NCBI GenBank assembly: GCA_030374805.1
Contig: JARGSG010000209.1
Location: forward strand, 248,001 to 312,000
DNA: 64,000 nt
Reading direction: 5' to 3'
DNA from: Gracilaria gracilis
Taxonomy: Eukaryota > Rhodophyta > Florideophyceae > Gracilariales > Gracilariaceae
Each line of letters begins with the position of its first letter. Position 1 is the first letter of the stretch. The notes under the pieces were generated by a model. The model was not told the DNA's origin and did no database searches. It saw nothing but the letters and a program-made list of their open reading frames with translations. The position numbers were made by a program, and so were the translations under genes. Positions 43,495 to 53,362 of this stretch are shown here, piece after piece.

Positions 43495-45267
43495 ATGTCC
43501 GCTTCTCACCTTGCCGCGCTGCACTCCCGAATCCAACAACTTGAAGCGGACAACGCCAGTCTAGCAAGTGCAGCTGAGCAAGCAGCCGTCCTCGCCGAAG
43601 AATACGCTGCTGATGCCGCCCGTTATCGACACTCTCAAAACCACACCGAACAACGACTTCATGATGAAATTTCGGACGCCTCTCGAAGAAAGGATCGTCG
43701 AATCCATCGTCTCAACGCCCTTTTATCCGAGGAGAAGGATCGAGTGCAACAGTTAGAGCAGCGTGTAGAACAATTGGGACAACTTTATGACGTCTCCACC
43801 CAGATGGAAGCCACGTTACAAGCTTCGGTTAGCGCTCTCCAACAACAAATGGAAGACTCTTCTCAATCGGTGCGGCCCGTCGGAGACGCTTCTTTTCTTC
43901 TTCATACTATTCGTGCACAGTATGCTGCCGTTCCCCTTGAACTTCTCAATTCGTATTTTCCACAGCCCGACCCCCTTGCCGGTGATATCAGGGCGTATCA
44001 ACTTTTTCTTCGCGCGCACTCAATCCATACCATCGCTACCTATACCCAGCAGCACACCCTAAATCCTGTCCCCGATCCACAGCAGTCGTCCTCATCACAA
44101 CAAACTTTTGTTCAAAATGCACTACATCTATTCGGGAAACTGGCGTGGGTTATGCAAGACCTACTCGCATGGTGTTTCGAAAAAGCAGATGACATGCCGC
44201 ACCGAGCTGTCAAACTATACGAAGCCACACTCACTCTGGAGCAACGTGCCGCAAACGTTTTTGAACAGCTGTTTGAGATGCAACAGCAGCGCATCAGTAC
44301 CTCCTGTACTCCAGAGTATGGGACTATGAACACCGAACTACTTGAAATGGCAATGGATGCCGTCACGGACTTGCTTCCTTCGTCCTCAATTTCTGCATCA
44401 TCGCGAGGGAAAGAAACTGATTTGAGCGCGCTCATCCAACAAGGAGCAGAAGAGCGCGCTCGGATCGTACGCGAGGGTCTCATCAATGCCAGCCGAAATG
44501 CAGAAGCCTCCGACCAGTTAGAAGGCAAGTTGAACGCCGCGCGCACCAAGTTGCGACAACGCGAGAGCGAATTGGATGATATGAAAGTTCGTCTCAGCGT
44601 GTACGAAGACAGAATGACCAAAGCGCGAGAAGACGCAAAGCTGGTGGAGACATTGAAAACTCAGGTGTCGAAACTTGAGGAAGAGGTCGCCGAAGCAACC
44701 ATTCGTGACACACCAAGTGAGAGCGTGCGAACCATAGCAGAAGCAAACAGCATGACGTCACAGGGTAAACACACATCGCAAGCCGATAATGAAACAAGTA
44801 GTACGGACCAAGCGATACATTCGTCTAAGAGCTGTATAGCAACACCACTGGCACAACTACAACAAGTACAAGACGTGATCCATGTACGACGACAACTACT
44901 CCGCACGTACCTCAGCGACATACAATCCGACACGAGCACATCGAGACAGCCACGAGTCGACTTGCACAGCATGTTACATGTTCGTGATACGCTTTCACAT
45001 GCACTGAATGATTTACGCACAGCAGCAGCAAATGCAAGTGTGGTAACCCTTCACACCGATACATTGAGCGTGAAACGCAGTGGCAAAAGTATGTCGCAAA
45101 AGATTCTGTTGCAGGCTATGGCGGCTAGCTGTTCGAATGAGGACACGTTGAAACAATGGCGCATTGAACGTGAACGAGTTTGTGATAGCAAGACGGTCAA
45201 GATAGAAGTAAGCAATGACGAGATGGCGTCGACGTTGAAGTTGATGCGCAATGCGATAAGTCTGTGA
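43495..45267 (+). CDS. Coiled-coil protein, possible dynactin p150-like region
   Basis: 590 residues from the ATG at 43495 (MSASHLAALHSRIQQLEADN); an upstream in-frame ATG (43405) adds 30 residues outside the coil. Residues 5-125 are a strong coiled coil. Residues about 130-300 (FLLHTIRAQYAAVPLELLNS; LHLFGKLAWVMQDLLAWCFE; HRAVKLYEATLTLEQRAANV) and TDLSALIQQGAEERARIVRE follow the block order of the C-terminal domain of dynactin p150/DCTN1 (LL-FMP; GLVYSLSLLQATL; LYPEMSAHERSLDFL; TDIALLLRDLE). A second coil follows at 340-400. No CAP-Gly domain is seen. The match is by eye and modest; otherwise it is simply a coiled-coil host protein. Convergent with DENR, 86 bp apart. Confidence 0.6.
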   Translation: MSASHLAALHSRIQQLEADNASLASAAEQAAVLAEEYAADAARYRHSQNHTEQRLHDEISDASRRKDRRIHRLNALLSEEKDRVQQLEQRVEQLGQLYDVSTQMEATLQASVSALQQQMEDSSQSVRPVGDASFLLHTIRAQYAAVPLELLNSYFPQPDPLAGDIRAYQLFLRAHSIHTIATYTQQHTLNPVPDPQQSSSSQQTFVQNALHLFGKLAWVMQDLLAWCFEKADDMPHRAVKLYEATLTLEQRAANVFEQLFEMQQQRISTSCTPEYGTMNTELLEMAMDAVTDLLPSSSISASSRGKETDLSALIQQGAEERARIVREGLINASRNAEASDQLEGKLNAARTKLRQRESELDDMKVRLSVYEDRMTKAREDAKLVETLKTQVSKLEEEVAEATIRDTPSESVRTIAEANSMTSQGKHTSQADNETSSTDQAIHSSKSCIATPLAQLQQVQDVIHVRRQLLRTYLSDIQSDTSTSRQPRVDLHSMLHVRDTLSHALNDLRTAAANASVVTLHTDTLSVKRSGKSMSQKILLQAMAASCSNEDTLKQWRIERERVCDSKTVKIEVSNDEMASTLKLMRNAISL

Positions 45268-45353
45268 AAACAAACAAGTGCTTGTATTGGGTATGATAGG
45301 ATACAAGCTGGGTACGCGTGTGTTGGTGTGAGTGGACTTGATAAAAAGGAGTA

Positions 45354-46298
45354 TCAAGGAAACGCCTTGACTTTCTTCTTCTGCGCGTTGACGACAAAGA
45401 TTGCGTCCTTTGGCACCTGTGAAAAGAACAGACGAAATAGTATACCGCATACAAGGTGTGAGTAGAGCGAACTCAGACGGAGAAAAATGTAGCAACCAAC
45501 GTACACCCCACTCTGCGTGAACTAGTTGTGCAAAGTCTTGCTGTCGGGAACCCTGTATCTCAATAACCTCACGATTATCAGGTGACTGAAAAACGAACAG
45601 ATGTTGGTAATCATGACACATAAAAGCATATACAAGCATAGAATCGCAACCTGGAACAAGAAAAAAGACGTACCACTGTGATTGAAGAGCCTGTTGCAAA
45701 TTTGCGCTTTGCCGCCTTTGCAGCATCCTTCAATTTGATACCGAACAGATCCAAGCCATACACGATGGTAACCTGCTTCTTCCCTTTTCGCTGACCAAGT
45801 GCAAGAATGATATGTGCAGGGGTCTTTTTCTTTTTCCCACCACTTGTCTTTTGTTCAATAGGGACCGCAACCTTTGGAGCATCCGGTTGAGGTTGTTCGC
45901 ATGGTAACAAAGGCGGTGACACGCCAGTCTGTTCCGCAAGTTTCAACGCCTCTAATCGAGCAGCGCATTCATCCGGAAACAACTTTGGAAAGTATTGCGG
46001 CGCATTGTGACGTAACCATTCGGTACATCTAACACATAACAATCGAACCGAGTTAGACATGATTTGTAGCGTGTATAACCGGACTTGACGAGAGGAAAGC
46101 TTACTTTTCAAACTGAGAGCGAGAATGATACTCATGAAGTTCTGCAGGAAGGGTGCAAACGCTACAATAAAGCACACTTAGTGGATATCGGTCATCGGCA
46201 ACCGGTTCAGAAACAGCGTCTTCAGCGGGCGGTGGTTGTGAGGGTCCCGCCGACGACGACGCGATGGCACTTTCATCGGGAGGAGAAGCGACATCCAT
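45354..46298 (-). CDS. DENR: Density-regulated protein (DENR), four exons
   Basis: Exons 46298-46105, 46028-45674, 45585-45505 and 45416-45354 join in frame to 230 residues. Introns are 76, 88 and 88 bp with GTAAGC/GTACGT donors and TTAG/TCAG/ACAG acceptors. N-terminal zinc-ribbon-like part: YPLSVLYCSVCTLPAELHEY and, across intron 1, SQFEKCTEWLRHNAPQYFPK. C-terminal SUI1 domain: QVTIVYGLDLFGIKLKDAAK, KRKFATGSSITV, then VIEIQGSRQQDFAQLVHAEW and, after intron 3, KDAIFVVNAQKKK. DENR pairs with MCT-1 on the 40S subunit in translation re-initiation and tRNA/mRNA recycling in the cytosol. It is divergent from the plastid-type gene at 46818. The only clearly spliced gene seen. Confidence 0.9.
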
Positions 46299-46370
46299 GA
46301 CAAACAGCGCCGCTGAGACAAAGTGCCCTCAAGCTTATCCAAGAAATCCTGCGTTTCGTGTTCGTAAACT

Positions 46371-46640
46371 TTAGCGAAGCCCAGGCGCGCCGACGTGAGC
46401 AGCTTTGTTGCACTTGTTCGGCTGCGCGACTATATGCTGCCTATGATGCAGATCGCTGCGACACACCGGGCAACTTAGCCACGTGTTCTCGCTGTCACAG
46501 TTGAAGTGCCAAGATTTGAGCCACGTTGATCTAAAGTTTACAGCGCAGCCATTTGCGATTGGAGCGCGAGGTGCAAACGTGGCGTCGTGTGCGCGCTGTA
46601 AGCAATGGGGATCTACGTCCCCATGCTGCCCTGTCCGTTC
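46371..46640 (-). other. Possible zinc-finger coding stretch
   Basis: The 3' part of a longer minus-strand open frame reads STWLKSWHFNCDSENTWLSC then PVCRSDLHHRQH, with a CPVCR reminiscent of the end of a RING finger (..W......CPVCR). The first RING half is not convincing, and the frame upstream overlaps the plus-strand gene at 46818. It may be an unrecognised exon or chance. Confidence 0.2.
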
Positions 46641-46817
46641 AACACCAGCGACATAAACAAGCGCTTGTGGTTGGGCACACCCACCCCCCATCCGCTCCGC
46701 ATGGCATCGGGCGATCCCTGTTCTCTCCCACATAACCCGTCTCTCCGTAGCCACGCTCCATCGCCCAACGATGATGCTGCCTTCACCGCATTCACTCTCG
46801 CCTAACATCCTTCGAAC

Positions 46818-47168
46818 ATGACTCCAACCGCAGCCGCCTTCCTCACGTCCGCCCCCCTCCCGCTCACTCAGGCCCGCTCCCGCGCCGCGCTCTGCGCGCG
46901 TCGCGGCGTCGTCATGTGCGAGACGCGCGGTCAGAAGCCGTCTGCCGCGGAGTTGACACGCCAGAAACTCAGTGAGACTGAGCCGTTGGTCAAGTTCAGA
47001 AGACAGACAGAGTACTTGGATGAGGACACGTCGTTCACGTATACTCGAGGCGTCAAGAAAGGTTCGGTTGATATCTGGCTCATTACGGGCGTACTCACCT
47101 TTTTGGTACCGCTTATTGGATTTGCTATTGGTGTGGCTACTGGTAATATAGACATCAACCCAAGATGA
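46818..47168 (+). CDS. Small plastid-targeted membrane protein
   Basis: 116 residues, single exon. The first 35 residues are Ala/Ser/Arg/Pro-rich without acids (TPTAAAFLTSAPLPLTQARS), typical of a plastid transit peptide. The mature part has FRRQTEYLDEDTSFTYTRGV and one membrane segment in VDIWLITGVLTFLVPLIGFA, then IGVATGNIDINPR. This looks like a small thylakoid or envelope protein conserved in photosynthetic eukaryotes, but I cannot name it. It supports an algal origin. The ATG is the first in frame; an intergenic 520 bp separates it from divergent DENR. Confidence 0.65.
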   Translation: MTPTAAAFLTSAPLPLTQARSRAALCARRGVVMCETRGQKPSAAELTRQKLSETEPLVKFRRQTEYLDEDTSFTYTRGVKKGSVDIWLITGVLTFLVPLIGFAIGVATGNIDINPR

Positions 47169-47306
47169 GGACGCGCTTGAAAACCGCTCGCGATCTGATG
47201 GCCGATGATAGACACGGCTTTGTCGCTCCGACATCCACTTTTCTCATCTAAGTATTTTGTATAGACGTAAAGCGCTGTTTATGAGTTGTTTTCTAGAAAT
47301 ATGTCA

Positions 47307-47429
47307 GTGTGCCGGACCCCGTGCTATCCATTCTGGATGATGAACGCGTCGCCAGGCCGACGCAACTGCGCCCGCGCACGAGACGGTCGGGTGGTGGCCG
47401 ATCTAGATCGTCGGGTGGACCGAAAGGCG
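47307..47429 (+). pseudogene. LSM4: Partial LSM4 pseudogene
   Basis: About 120 bp match the middle of LSM4 (opposite strand, 42565-42690) at roughly 85% by eye: GCCGGACCCCGTGCTATCCA matches GCCGGAGCTCGTGCTGTCTA, and CGGTCGGGTGGTGGCCGATC is identical. The conceptual product keeps VLSILDDER and RTRRSGGGRSRSSGG. The start, Sm1 and the tail are absent. Because the source gene has no intron and only a central piece is present, it is more likely a local segmental copy than a retrocopy. Confidence 0.8.
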
Positions 47430-48700
47430 AACTCTATTCTGGTACCGGATATGTTTTGCGTTCACCTTAGATGGAAAGCCGGTCAAGACTGAAAGCGACA
47501 TCGTGGGAATAAAATACGAAGAGGTATTGAAACTAGGGTCTCGTTGATTTGCTTCCATGCTCTTCAGAGTCAGAGAAGAACCCAAGGAACGTGCCTTAAG
47601 GGCCAGCGATGCAGCCGTTCTTTGAATGAAGGCACTGCGTTCGGCTCACACCACTTTCGAGTGGTTGGTCACTTTTGAAATATGTGTCTTCTCTACATCC
47701 CATCCCCTCTTATCAAGGCAGAAAACGGTTCAGTCGTGCTGCGGAGAACGTTGTCCCTTCATATCCCCTCATATACGCCTCGCGACGCGAGCTTGCTGTA
47801 CCCTTTCGTCAATGCCTCTTTGTTCGTAGAGACGTTGGTGCCAACTCCGCAACAAAACACACACAGATGCAACGCGAGTCATTCCGCGCCGCGCTCTGCT
47901 GGAGACTTGTTCCACAAGTTGTTAAAATCAGCTTTTGATCCATTGTTCGGTGGTTTCCAAACCACCATGGTGCTCGTGATGGAGTAAGACGCCGCATATT
48001 TGTTCAGCTGTTAGACTTTCTGTTTATGTGAAGAACGGATTGGTCATGCTATGTCGAAGAGCTGGTGATTTTCAGTTGTCTATAGCTTCGGAACACACAT
48101 GCACATATATCTCTCCTCTGACACGCAATGGTTTACCTTCATACTCTCGCAAAGTGGCGCTTCGGTCAATTACGCTGCTGGTTGCGGTTTTATCCATTGT
48201 GGACGAACGTGGCAGTTGGAAAATAGTATTCCTACTCCGTGGAAGGTTAAACTCGATTCGCACAACTGGATTGAAAGGGTTAATACGACCGTGTACAATC
48301 ATGTGACTGCACTCATCCGAGGTATGATATGGATGGGGCCTTCCCATGCGCCGTTGTCGTCATGAGCACCAAGGATGCATTCTGCAATACTCAGCCAAAT
48401 GCAGAGAGGTTCTCTCGCTTAGCATCATGACTTCGCCGTGCGTTATGCATTTCGCACTGCACCTTCGAAGTTTTTGTCAGGCCATTGCGTTCGGTACGCG
48501 TGCGCATTTTCCGTGTACTTTGGGCAGTAAACCCTCTCCTCCAACGCCCGCACTCCACCCCCCTTGATTGCGGGAACAGACTTCTTCCATATCATTTCCG
48601 AGGTTTAGAGAAGGTCGTATTCTCCACGGTAACTCAACGACCGATTTCATGTCATCGGCAGTCCATCAGCCATCCGTCCATATTTTACAGAACCAGCAGC
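47430..48700. other. Intergenic, nothing recognised
   Basis: Short frames up to 101 codons with no domain. Upstream region of the cysteine-rich gene; no clear TATA box. Confidence 0.4.
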
Positions 48701-48725
48701 AGTCGTGAGTTCAAGGGGACCCAAG

Positions 48726-50849
48726 ATGTCTTCTCGACTTTTGATCTTCATACTGGTGACTGTGTGTGCTGCAAGCGAAGTCTCCGCTGAGTCAGAAAAG
48801 ATCCTTTCGGTTCACTTGGGCAATGTCGAGGGATTTGCATGCCGTGCTTGCCCCAAAGGAGCAGGTTGCGTAGGGCCGCGTCATAGAAAGCTATGTGTTA
48901 TTCCAAAGACTGTTGGTAAGCGTTGTGGGAAGCATCCGTACTCGGTTTGCCAGAGAGGATTAGCGTGTGTCAATCATGTTTGCACTTCTCGTCGTTTGAA
49001 AGTTGGAATGAGTTGTACTCAAGAATCATTTTGTGAGCCTGGTGCTCTGTGTGTGGGACCTCCGCAGCGCAAAAAGTGTGTGACACCCATCAGCGTTGGA
49101 CATAGCTGTGAGCAGAACCCATATTTGGTTTGTGGAACCGGTTTAGAATGCAACCAAGGCATCTGTGTGAGGAAAATTTCCGTTGGAGAAAGTTGTCTAA
49201 CCCCCGGTTCTACTTGTACAGACGGGACGCTTTGTGCAGGAATCTTCAACAGAAAAGTTTGCGTGATACCGAAACCACTAGGACACCAATGCGGACAGAA
49301 TCCATTCTCGGTCTGCCGAAAAGGTTTGAACTGTCTTCATGGGCGATGTTCCTCCATGAGAGGTTTTGGCAATCCTCGTGCAGGAGGCCCCAGCGTCGGA
49401 AGTGCGGGGAAGCGTTGCGGAAGGGGGCGGAAGTGTGCCAACCGGCTCAAATGTCAGAGAGGAACATGCCGAATTCGGAGGAAGCACAATTGCACTGCTA
49501 ACAGAAGTGCGTGTGTTTTGGGTACTGTTTGTGCCGGACCGTCACACAAACCCCGATGTGTTCGACCGATGAAAGCGGGAAAATCATGCAAACGTGATCT
49601 ATACCGGATTTGTGCTCATGGTTTAACATGCCAGCACGGTAGATGCCGAGCTCCTGCGGGAAGCCCATGCGCGTCGACCAAGATGTGCATGCAAGGAGCT
49701 GTATGTGCTGGGCGTAAGCGACATAAGAGGTGCACAGCTCCCCGTGTGGATGATAACTTTTCAGGTGGTAGATCTCCGCGAGGGATTCCCGTGGGGGGAA
49801 ACTGTGTCAGTAATGGTTCTGTTTGTGTTGCTGGATCAGTATGTGCAGGATCTCAAAGCAAAAAACGATGTGTGGTGCCGATACAACCGGGACACCCATG
49901 CGGACAGGATCCGTTCTGGGTTTGTCGAAATGGTTCGAAATGTGTTCGCGGGCAATGCACCTCGCCAAGAAGTCCCACAGGTCTGGCTGTTAGCGATGCT
50001 GGAATGCGCTGTGGAAAGGGATCAGCGTGTAGAAAGCGACTAAAATGCCAGAGAGGATTGTGTCGAATCCCTAGAAAGGGGAACTGTGCTGCGAACAGGA
50101 AGGCGTGCGTCTTGGGCACTGTTTGTGCAGGACCGCCTCACAAACTACGGTGTGTACGACCAAAGACTGTTGGAAGGCGATGCCGACCTGATCGCTACTC
50201 GGTATGTGCTCGAGGACTAACATGTCAGAACAGAAGATGTCGGGTTCCTGTTGGAGGTTCGTGCAAGTCCAATGTGGTGTGCACGGAGGGGGCTGTTTGT
50301 GTGGGAAGTAAGCGAAAGAAGAGGTGCACTATTCCGCATATCGTTCAAAACGTTCCAGTTGCAGGAGTTTCTGGGCGGATTCCTGTAGGGGGAAACTGCA
50401 TTGCTCCCGGTTCTACCTGTGTTGCCGGTCTAGTATGTGCCGGAACTCCGTACCAGAAGCGATGTGTGATACCGATGCCATTTGGATATCGATGCGGACA
50501 GGATGCGTTCTGGGTTTGTCAACCCGGTATGATATGTGTTCGAGGGCGATGCAACTCAACGGGAGGTTCTGGAGGTACTGGCGCAGGGGGCGCGGGAATG
50601 CGCTGCAAGTATGGGCGGAAGTGCACGAAGCGGCTTAAATGTCAAGGAGGAATATGTCGAATCCCAAGAAAGGGGAACTGTGCCGCAAACAACAACGCGT
50701 GCGTTTTGGGTACCCTTTGCGCGGGTCCACCCAACAGGCTCCGGTGTGTGCGACCGATGTCTGAAGGAGAACAATGCGACCAAAACTCATATTGGGTATG
50801 TCAGAGGGGACTGAAATGTGTTCATCACATCTGTGGCAAGAACTGGTAG
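48726..50849 (+). CDS. Secreted cysteine-rich repeat protein
   Basis: 707 residues from the ATG at 48726, chosen because it gives a standard signal peptide (SSRLLIFILVTVCAASEVSA, cut before ESEK); the ATG 21 bp upstream is also in frame. The mature part is about eight cysteine-rich units with the pattern VG..C....C..G..C.G...K..CV.P...G..C...P..VC..GL.C..G.C, separated by Gly/Pro linkers (GGSGGTGAGGAG). A larger unit of about 165 residues repeats three times (RKGNCAANRKACVLGTVCAG, RKGNCAANNNACVLGTLCAG, RKHNCTANRSACVLGTVCAG). Basic overall. The spacing recalls Dickkopf-type or whey-acidic-like disulfide modules, but no family is certain. Likely extracellular or cell-wall. Single exon. Confidence 0.75.
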   Translation: MSSRLLIFILVTVCAASEVSAESEKILSVHLGNVEGFACRACPKGAGCVGPRHRKLCVIPKTVGKRCGKHPYSVCQRGLACVNHVCTSRRLKVGMSCTQESFCEPGALCVGPPQRKKCVTPISVGHSCEQNPYLVCGTGLECNQGICVRKISVGESCLTPGSTCTDGTLCAGIFNRKVCVIPKPLGHQCGQNPFSVCRKGLNCLHGRCSSMRGFGNPRAGGPSVGSAGKRCGRGRKCANRLKCQRGTCRIRRKHNCTANRSACVLGTVCAGPSHKPRCVRPMKAGKSCKRDLYRICAHGLTCQHGRCRAPAGSPCASTKMCMQGAVCAGRKRHKRCTAPRVDDNFSGGRSPRGIPVGGNCVSNGSVCVAGSVCAGSQSKKRCVVPIQPGHPCGQDPFWVCRNGSKCVRGQCTSPRSPTGLAVSDAGMRCGKGSACRKRLKCQRGLCRIPRKGNCAANRKACVLGTVCAGPPHKLRCVRPKTVGRRCRPDRYSVCARGLTCQNRRCRVPVGGSCKSNVVCTEGAVCVGSKRKKRCTIPHIVQNVPVAGVSGRIPVGGNCIAPGSTCVAGLVCAGTPYQKRCVIPMPFGYRCGQDAFWVCQPGMICVRGRCNSTGGSGGTGAGGAGMRCKYGRKCTKRLKCQGGICRIPRKGNCAANNNACVLGTLCAGPPNRLRCVRPMSEGEQCDQNSYWVCQRGLKCVHHICGKNW

Positions 50850-51781
50850 GTTGTAGACTCCCATCTGATGCGATGAACCGCTTAAGGGCATTTTTATGGG
50901 GCCATATAGTTCTTTGTCGATAGATTGGCAGAATTGCTGCGGAATGTTCTCCCATTTAGGGTGACTTCTAAGAGAAGTGAACGCAGGCAGCCCCCTGATC
51001 ACTTGCTACCTTACTCCACATTCGAAGTTTTGTATGCTTGGAAAACTATGTGGGTTTTGCTGACTTACCCTGACTCTTGAGTGAATGGTAACTATCCTTG
51101 CTTCGCTCCTCTCCTTTCTTCCCCTTTTTTGTGGGCAGTTTTCTATTACTGAACTGTAGTAAAACTCCAAATGAAGCTTCCTCACTTCAGAAAGGCCAAG
51201 CTGAGGATTGGATTGAGGGATCTTTGTTGGCGTTTGTGCCATAATCGCATGGCCATGTCTGCTCTTCAATGTGAGACGCAGCAGGTTCCAAGGCTAAACA
51301 ACGCTCCCAACTAAACAGTACGAAATGCGTAGAACTAGACGTGTGTATGTTTATGAGTATGGGAAGACTTGTGCTTTTTGTCGTTCGCAAGCGCTTTTGA
51401 TTCCCATGCACTTGCATTACCATCACCGAAAAGCAGGGATTCCCCACAACCAAGAAGAAAACGAGCTCAAGGATAGGCCTTCTTGGCAAATTCTCAAGAA
51501 AGCGAGGAAGCATGGCGCCAATATCAGAAATGGCTTTGAGAAGTACAGTTTCCGAATAGAAGCGCGACAAGCAACGTTGCATAGGATCATTTATACATCC
51601 ATATCTGCATCGAGCTGTGCCGGGTAGAACAAACTCTATGGTGGATGGATAATGATGATAGTTGGTGGATGGAAGCTAAAGTGAATCGAAACAAGTAAAC
51701 AACAAAGAACGGCCAACAGGAATTGGTATCATCTTCTCAGCAGCCTCTACCTGTACGGCCGCATCCTCTATCACAGCATTA
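50850..51781. other. Intergenic, nothing recognised
   Basis: Short frames only. Holds the 3' flanks of the cysteine-rich gene and the acylated-protein gene, which converge. Confidence 0.4.
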
Positions 51782-52003
51782 TTACTCTCCACCTCCACAA
51801 TCTCCACCTCCGAGATCAAAGCCGCCAAAGTCAAATCCTCCTTCGCCTCCTTCATATTCGCCGCCCTCTCCCTCTCCATAGCCTTCAAAATCATTAAAGA
51901 AGGAGCCGAAGCCGGAGAATAGTTTAGGCTTCTTGCGCTTGTTCGTCTGATGATGCGCATAGGCGGTTGCGCCCTTTTGAGCAACGCTCAGGCAGCCACC
52001 CAT
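51782..52003 (-). CDS. Small, likely N-myristoylated glycine-rich protein
   Basis: 73 residues starting MGGCLSVAQKGATAYAHHQT. Gly2 plus Ser6 fit the N-myristoylation signal and Cys4 a palmitoylation site, so membrane anchoring by double acylation is likely. A basic patch (NKRKKPK) follows, then a Phe/Gly/Glu-rich tail with near repeats (GYGEGEGGEYEGGEGGFDFG; GFDLGGGDCGGGE). The longer upstream open frame (to 52162) is not needed. No enzyme domain; function unknown. Confidence 0.5.
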   Translation of the reverse strand: MGGCLSVAQKGATAYAHHQTNKRKKPKLFSGFGSFFNDFEGYGEGEGGEYEGGEGGFDFGGFDLGGGDCGGGE

Positions 52004-52494
52004 GTTCGAGAAGTTATGCTGTTCCCACACGAAAACGGTCGAGACGGGACCCAAGTCGGGACTATGCGTACAACTCGCTGCACTGCGACATGTATCCAAA
52101 GGTGAGGCACGGTTTTTAAGCACCAATTGCTTGAAACGAAACGAAGCTTGGCCCAAAACCATTCAAAATCTATTCCAACCTACCCTTGTACCTGTATCTA
52201 CCAAGGGTATAACGCTAGCGTTCTAGCCCTCCTGTACTGTACAAGTTGGCACGCTGCTGTTGTACCCTTGAATTGTTGCCGCAACGAGCAACTTCATCAT
52301 CGTCACTTTGCCCTTGGAGAAAGGGTCACATTTAATGTATGATACCAACGGTAGCGTTAGCCCTCGGTACATTTTCTTCTTATCGCCCAAAGTTTGGGCC
52401 CCGATCGTTGAATTTGCAACCTTCCATTGCGCCCAGTTTACTGTGCTGCACCGAAAAAGCTACAGCCACAACACGCAGTTGACCCCAGCGTCGC

Positions 52495-52712
52495 GTTCCT
52501 GGCCCGGCCCGCGTTCACTTGCCAACATCCTGTTCCTCCAGGAACTCCTGGGAAACAGGTACCCTTGTACAATGGAATCTGAGCTGGGGCAGGTGGTCGA
52601 CTCGGGTGATGTGCCCGATCGACTTCGGCAGAATAGCATGGATACTGGATATGTTTCATGGTGAACAAACCATTTGTTTAAACTCTGTCTTGCGCTTCTC
52701 GCTCTGTTCGGC
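52495..52712. repeat. Direct repeat, copy 1
   Basis: CCCGCGTTCACTTG and GAATCTGAGCTGGG...CAGGTGGTCGAC, then TCATGGTGAACAAA, TTGCGCTTCTCGCTCTGTTC recur in order at 53175-53362 with gaps. Non-coding; possibly an unrecognised transposon or local duplication. Confidence 0.55.
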
Positions 52713-53174
52713 TCCAAACTTTTACTTGCTTTGTTCCATAAAATGTAAAAGAACACAAAGGACATCGGTGCACGACAAACGCAAAACATCACCCTTGATG
52801 ATCTGGTAAGCACATAGAAAGTTTGATGTATTGCTGAACCTGCTCTTGAGTGCGGCTGCTTTGCCAATGTCAGTTGTAGCCCACTTTCCTGAGAGTAGAT
52901 GCTTCGCCCTGCAAAAATAAAGATAAACCGCGATCGTGAAGATTTGATTTCAATGTGAGATGTTTCGAAAGCTTTCAAACAGTCGCCCAGTTCCTTCTTC
53001 AATAATACTTGTTAGAATGGAAAGCAGTTCTGGTTTTCCTCCAACAAAATTATTCCACGGCGCATATCCTCACACACGAAATGCTGACAAAATCTTTCCA
53101 CGGCGCGTTGCTTCATTGCAACAGTATAAAAGCCGCTGCGGTAACCCTTTACCGCGCAGATAACGCCAGCGTGT

Positions 53175-53362
53175 TGTTTCTCGCCCAACCCGCGTTCACT
53201 TGAAGGTACAGTTGAATCTGAGCTGGGCAGGTGGTCGACGCGGGTGGTGTACTCGATCTACTTTTTGATATAGTAGTGTAGTTAGTTGGATAGCTGCATG
53301 GTAAACAAATTATCCCTTCAAACTTGGGTTTGCCCAATCGTTGCTCTTGTTCTTTCTATGTT
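53175..53362. repeat. Direct repeat, copy 2
   Basis: Same order of blocks as copy 1: CCCGCGTTCACTTGAAGG, GAATCTGAGCTGGGCAGGTG, GCATGGTAAACAAA, then a TTGCTCTTG...TTCTATGTTC end. Confidence 0.55.

Noticed and set aside
46371-47234. 287-codon minus-strand frame as one gene
   Set aside because: Most of it is antisense to the plastid-type gene with its transit peptide and membrane segment; only its 3' end has possible zinc-finger text, listed at low confidence.
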